In this document: positions 5,065 to 6,190 of the stretch, one piece after another
How the letters are laid out: each line of letters opens with the position of its first letter
Position numbering within the stretch: position 1 is the stretch's first letter
Made by a program: the position numbers and the translations under genes
The notes under the pieces: generated by a model
What the model saw: only the letters and a program-made list of their open reading frames with translations
Database searches by the model: none
What the model was told of the DNA's origin: nothing
Assembly: GCA_002278985.1 (NCBI GenBank)
Contig: NCJP01000104.1
Coordinates: 1 to 6,190, forward strand
DNA: 6,190 nucleotides
DNA from: Erythrobacter sp. 34-65-8
GTDB taxonomy: Bacteria; Pseudomonadota; Alphaproteobacteria; Sphingomonadales; Sphingomonadaceae
Direction of reading: 5' to 3'

Positions 5065-6190
5065 ACGCGCATACCAACGTTCTGACCGATGCCATGGCGT
5101 CGGAAATCGCCGCCATCGAGACCGCTGCCGACGGCCTGGCAGAGGAACGCTCTGCAGTCGGGCGGGCAACGCGCTGGTTCAATGACCAGCCGTTTTCGGC
5201 CAAGTTCCGGCTTACCGTCGGCATCAGCGCGGGCACCACGTTTGCCCTGCTGCTGATCGGTGCAGCAGGCATGTGGCAAGCCAGCAATGCCGCCGACATC
5301 GACGAAGCGCGGGCCGTGTTGTGGAACACCAGCCTGTTCGCCCTTGGTCTGGTGGCGTTCGTCTCGCTGGCAGGGTTCGGCTGGTATGTGCGTTTGCGCG
5401 ACCACACCTCAGGGGCGCTCGGCAAGCTGGCCAGCGACATGACCCGCCTTGCCAGTGGCGAGCGCGACATCGCTGTCACCGGGCTCGACCGGCAGGATGA
5501 AATCGGGGAGATGGCGCGGGCGCTCAATGTGTTCCACAAGTCGGGCTTCAAGCTGGACGAGTTGTTCGCGGAGCGCGAACGGGCGCGGGCGGAACGCAAG
5601 CGGATCCTGGCGCAACTGTCCGAACAGTTCAGCCACACGGTCGGCGAAGTGGTCGCCAGCGTTGCAGCCGCATCGAGCCAGCTCAAGACCACAGCCAAGT
5701 CGATGGCCGATGCCGCAGAGTCCGCTTCGCACCAGGCCGGGCGCGTAGCCGGTGCAATGCATGAAGCGTCTGGCGGCGCCACGGCAGCGGCTGCCGCAAG
5801 CGACGAGTTTGCCATGTCGATCGGGGAAATAAGCCGTCAGGCAGCGACCTCAGCCGAGCTTGCCCGCAGGGCATCGGATTCGGCCGACGAGGCAGATGCG
5901 ACGATCTCGCGCCTGTCCTCGGCAGCGGTCGAAGTCAGCCAGGTGGTCGAACTGATTCAGACCATCGCCCGGCGCACCAACCTCCTCGCGCTCAACGCCT
6001 CGATCGAGGCCGCTCGCGGCGGCGAGGCCGGCCGGGGATTCGCAGTCGTAGCGTCGGAAGTGAAGGAACTGGCCGCGCAGACCAGCCGGGCGACGGAAGA
6101 TGTCGCGGCCCAGATCCGCTCGATGCAGAACTCGACCGACGCCAGCGTTGCGGCGCTGCGCAATGTCAGCCAGCAGATCGAACAGCTCAA
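5061..6190 (+). CDS. Methyl-accepting chemotaxis protein, two-helix membrane type without periplasmic sensor domain; 3' end outside window
   Basis: 376 complete codons are present and the frame is still open at the window end. An N-terminal cytoplasmic stretch of about 48 residues, partly Ala/Glu-rich, precedes a hydrophobic helix (about 51-72). A loop of only about 17 residues separates it from a second helix (about 90-110). A HAMP domain follows (about 111-163, with the [16 protein letters not shown] segment), then a charged linker helix (about 168-185) and the long coiled-coil signalling domain. The highly conserved hairpin tip that contacts CheA and CheW is at about 301-333: [19 protein letters not shown], then [18 protein letters not shown]. 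Compared with the commonest form it has Arg for Gln before TNLL, and GG where AG is usual. The descending arm and C-terminus are missing, so methylation sites and any CheR-tethering tail cannot be judged. It shares an ATGA overlap with the GGDEF-EAL gene. Confidence 0.93.
   Translation, partial: MNAHTNVLTDAMASEIAAIETAADGLAEERSAVGRATRWFNDQPFSAKFRLTVGISAGTTFALLLIGAAGMWQASNAADIDEARAVLWNTSLFALGLVAFVSLAGFGWYVRLRDHTSGALGKLASDMTRLASGERDIAVTGLDRQDEIGEMARALNVFHKSGFKLDELFAERERARAERKRILAQLSEQFSHTVGEVVASVAAASSQLKTTAKSMADAAESASHQAGRVAGAMHEASGGATAAAAASDEFAMSIGEISRQAATSAELARRASDSADEADATISRLSSAAVEVSQVVELIQTIARRTNLLALNASIEAARGGEAGRGFAVVASEVKELAAQTSRATEDVAAQIRSMQNSTDASVAALRNVSQQIEQL

Noticed and set aside
4994..5815. 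Long open frame on the minus strand (273 codons) over the MCP gene
   Set aside because: It is the mirror of the Ala/Ser-rich coding frame of a clear MCP; low-complexity Ala/Ser/Arg composition and no domain.

Overview
The window is a GC-rich, tightly packed block with every gene on the + strand. It is most of a chemotaxis operon from an alphaproteobacterium. The form of CheY (VFCTTEND and EYVMKPF segments), the CheA that ends in a receiver-like domain, the gene order cheA-cheW-cheY-cheB-cheR and a TTAA-N7-TTAG site resembling a CtrA box all point to that class. My best guess is the order Sphingomonadales (Novosphingobium/Sphingomonas/Erythrobacter type), from family resemblance only; no database was searched.

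Layout: 1-630 is the 3' end of cheA (CheW-like P5 domain plus a decayed receiver). It overlaps cheW (630-1073). A 57-nt gap leads to cheY (1131-1496, GTG start). cheB (1504-2610) follows 7 nt later, and cheR (2607-3467) overlaps cheB through ATGA. An 88-nt gap at 3468-3555 is the largest non-coding stretch and holds an inverted repeat and a CtrA-box-like sequence. After it come a membrane-anchored GGDEF-EAL protein (3556-5064, TTG start) and, through another ATGA overlap, a methyl-accepting chemotaxis protein (5061 to beyond 6190) that runs off the window. There is no RNA gene, mobile element or CRISPR array.

How the genes work together: the receptor signals through CheW to CheA, CheA phosphorylates CheY (motor output) and CheB (demethylation), and CheR/CheB set receptor methylation. 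The downstream pair adds a possible cyclic-di-GMP synthase/hydrolase that is translationally coupled to a receptor. Both of these membrane proteins appear to be two-helix hairpins with almost no periplasmic domain.

Most of the window is a recognisable chemotaxis locus rather than a new system. The points worth a second look are the CheA receiver that has lost its phosphoacceptor, the coupled GGDEF-EAL/MCP pair with apparently intact catalytic sites and no I-site, the receptor without a periplasmic sensor domain, and the likely separate promoter of that pair.
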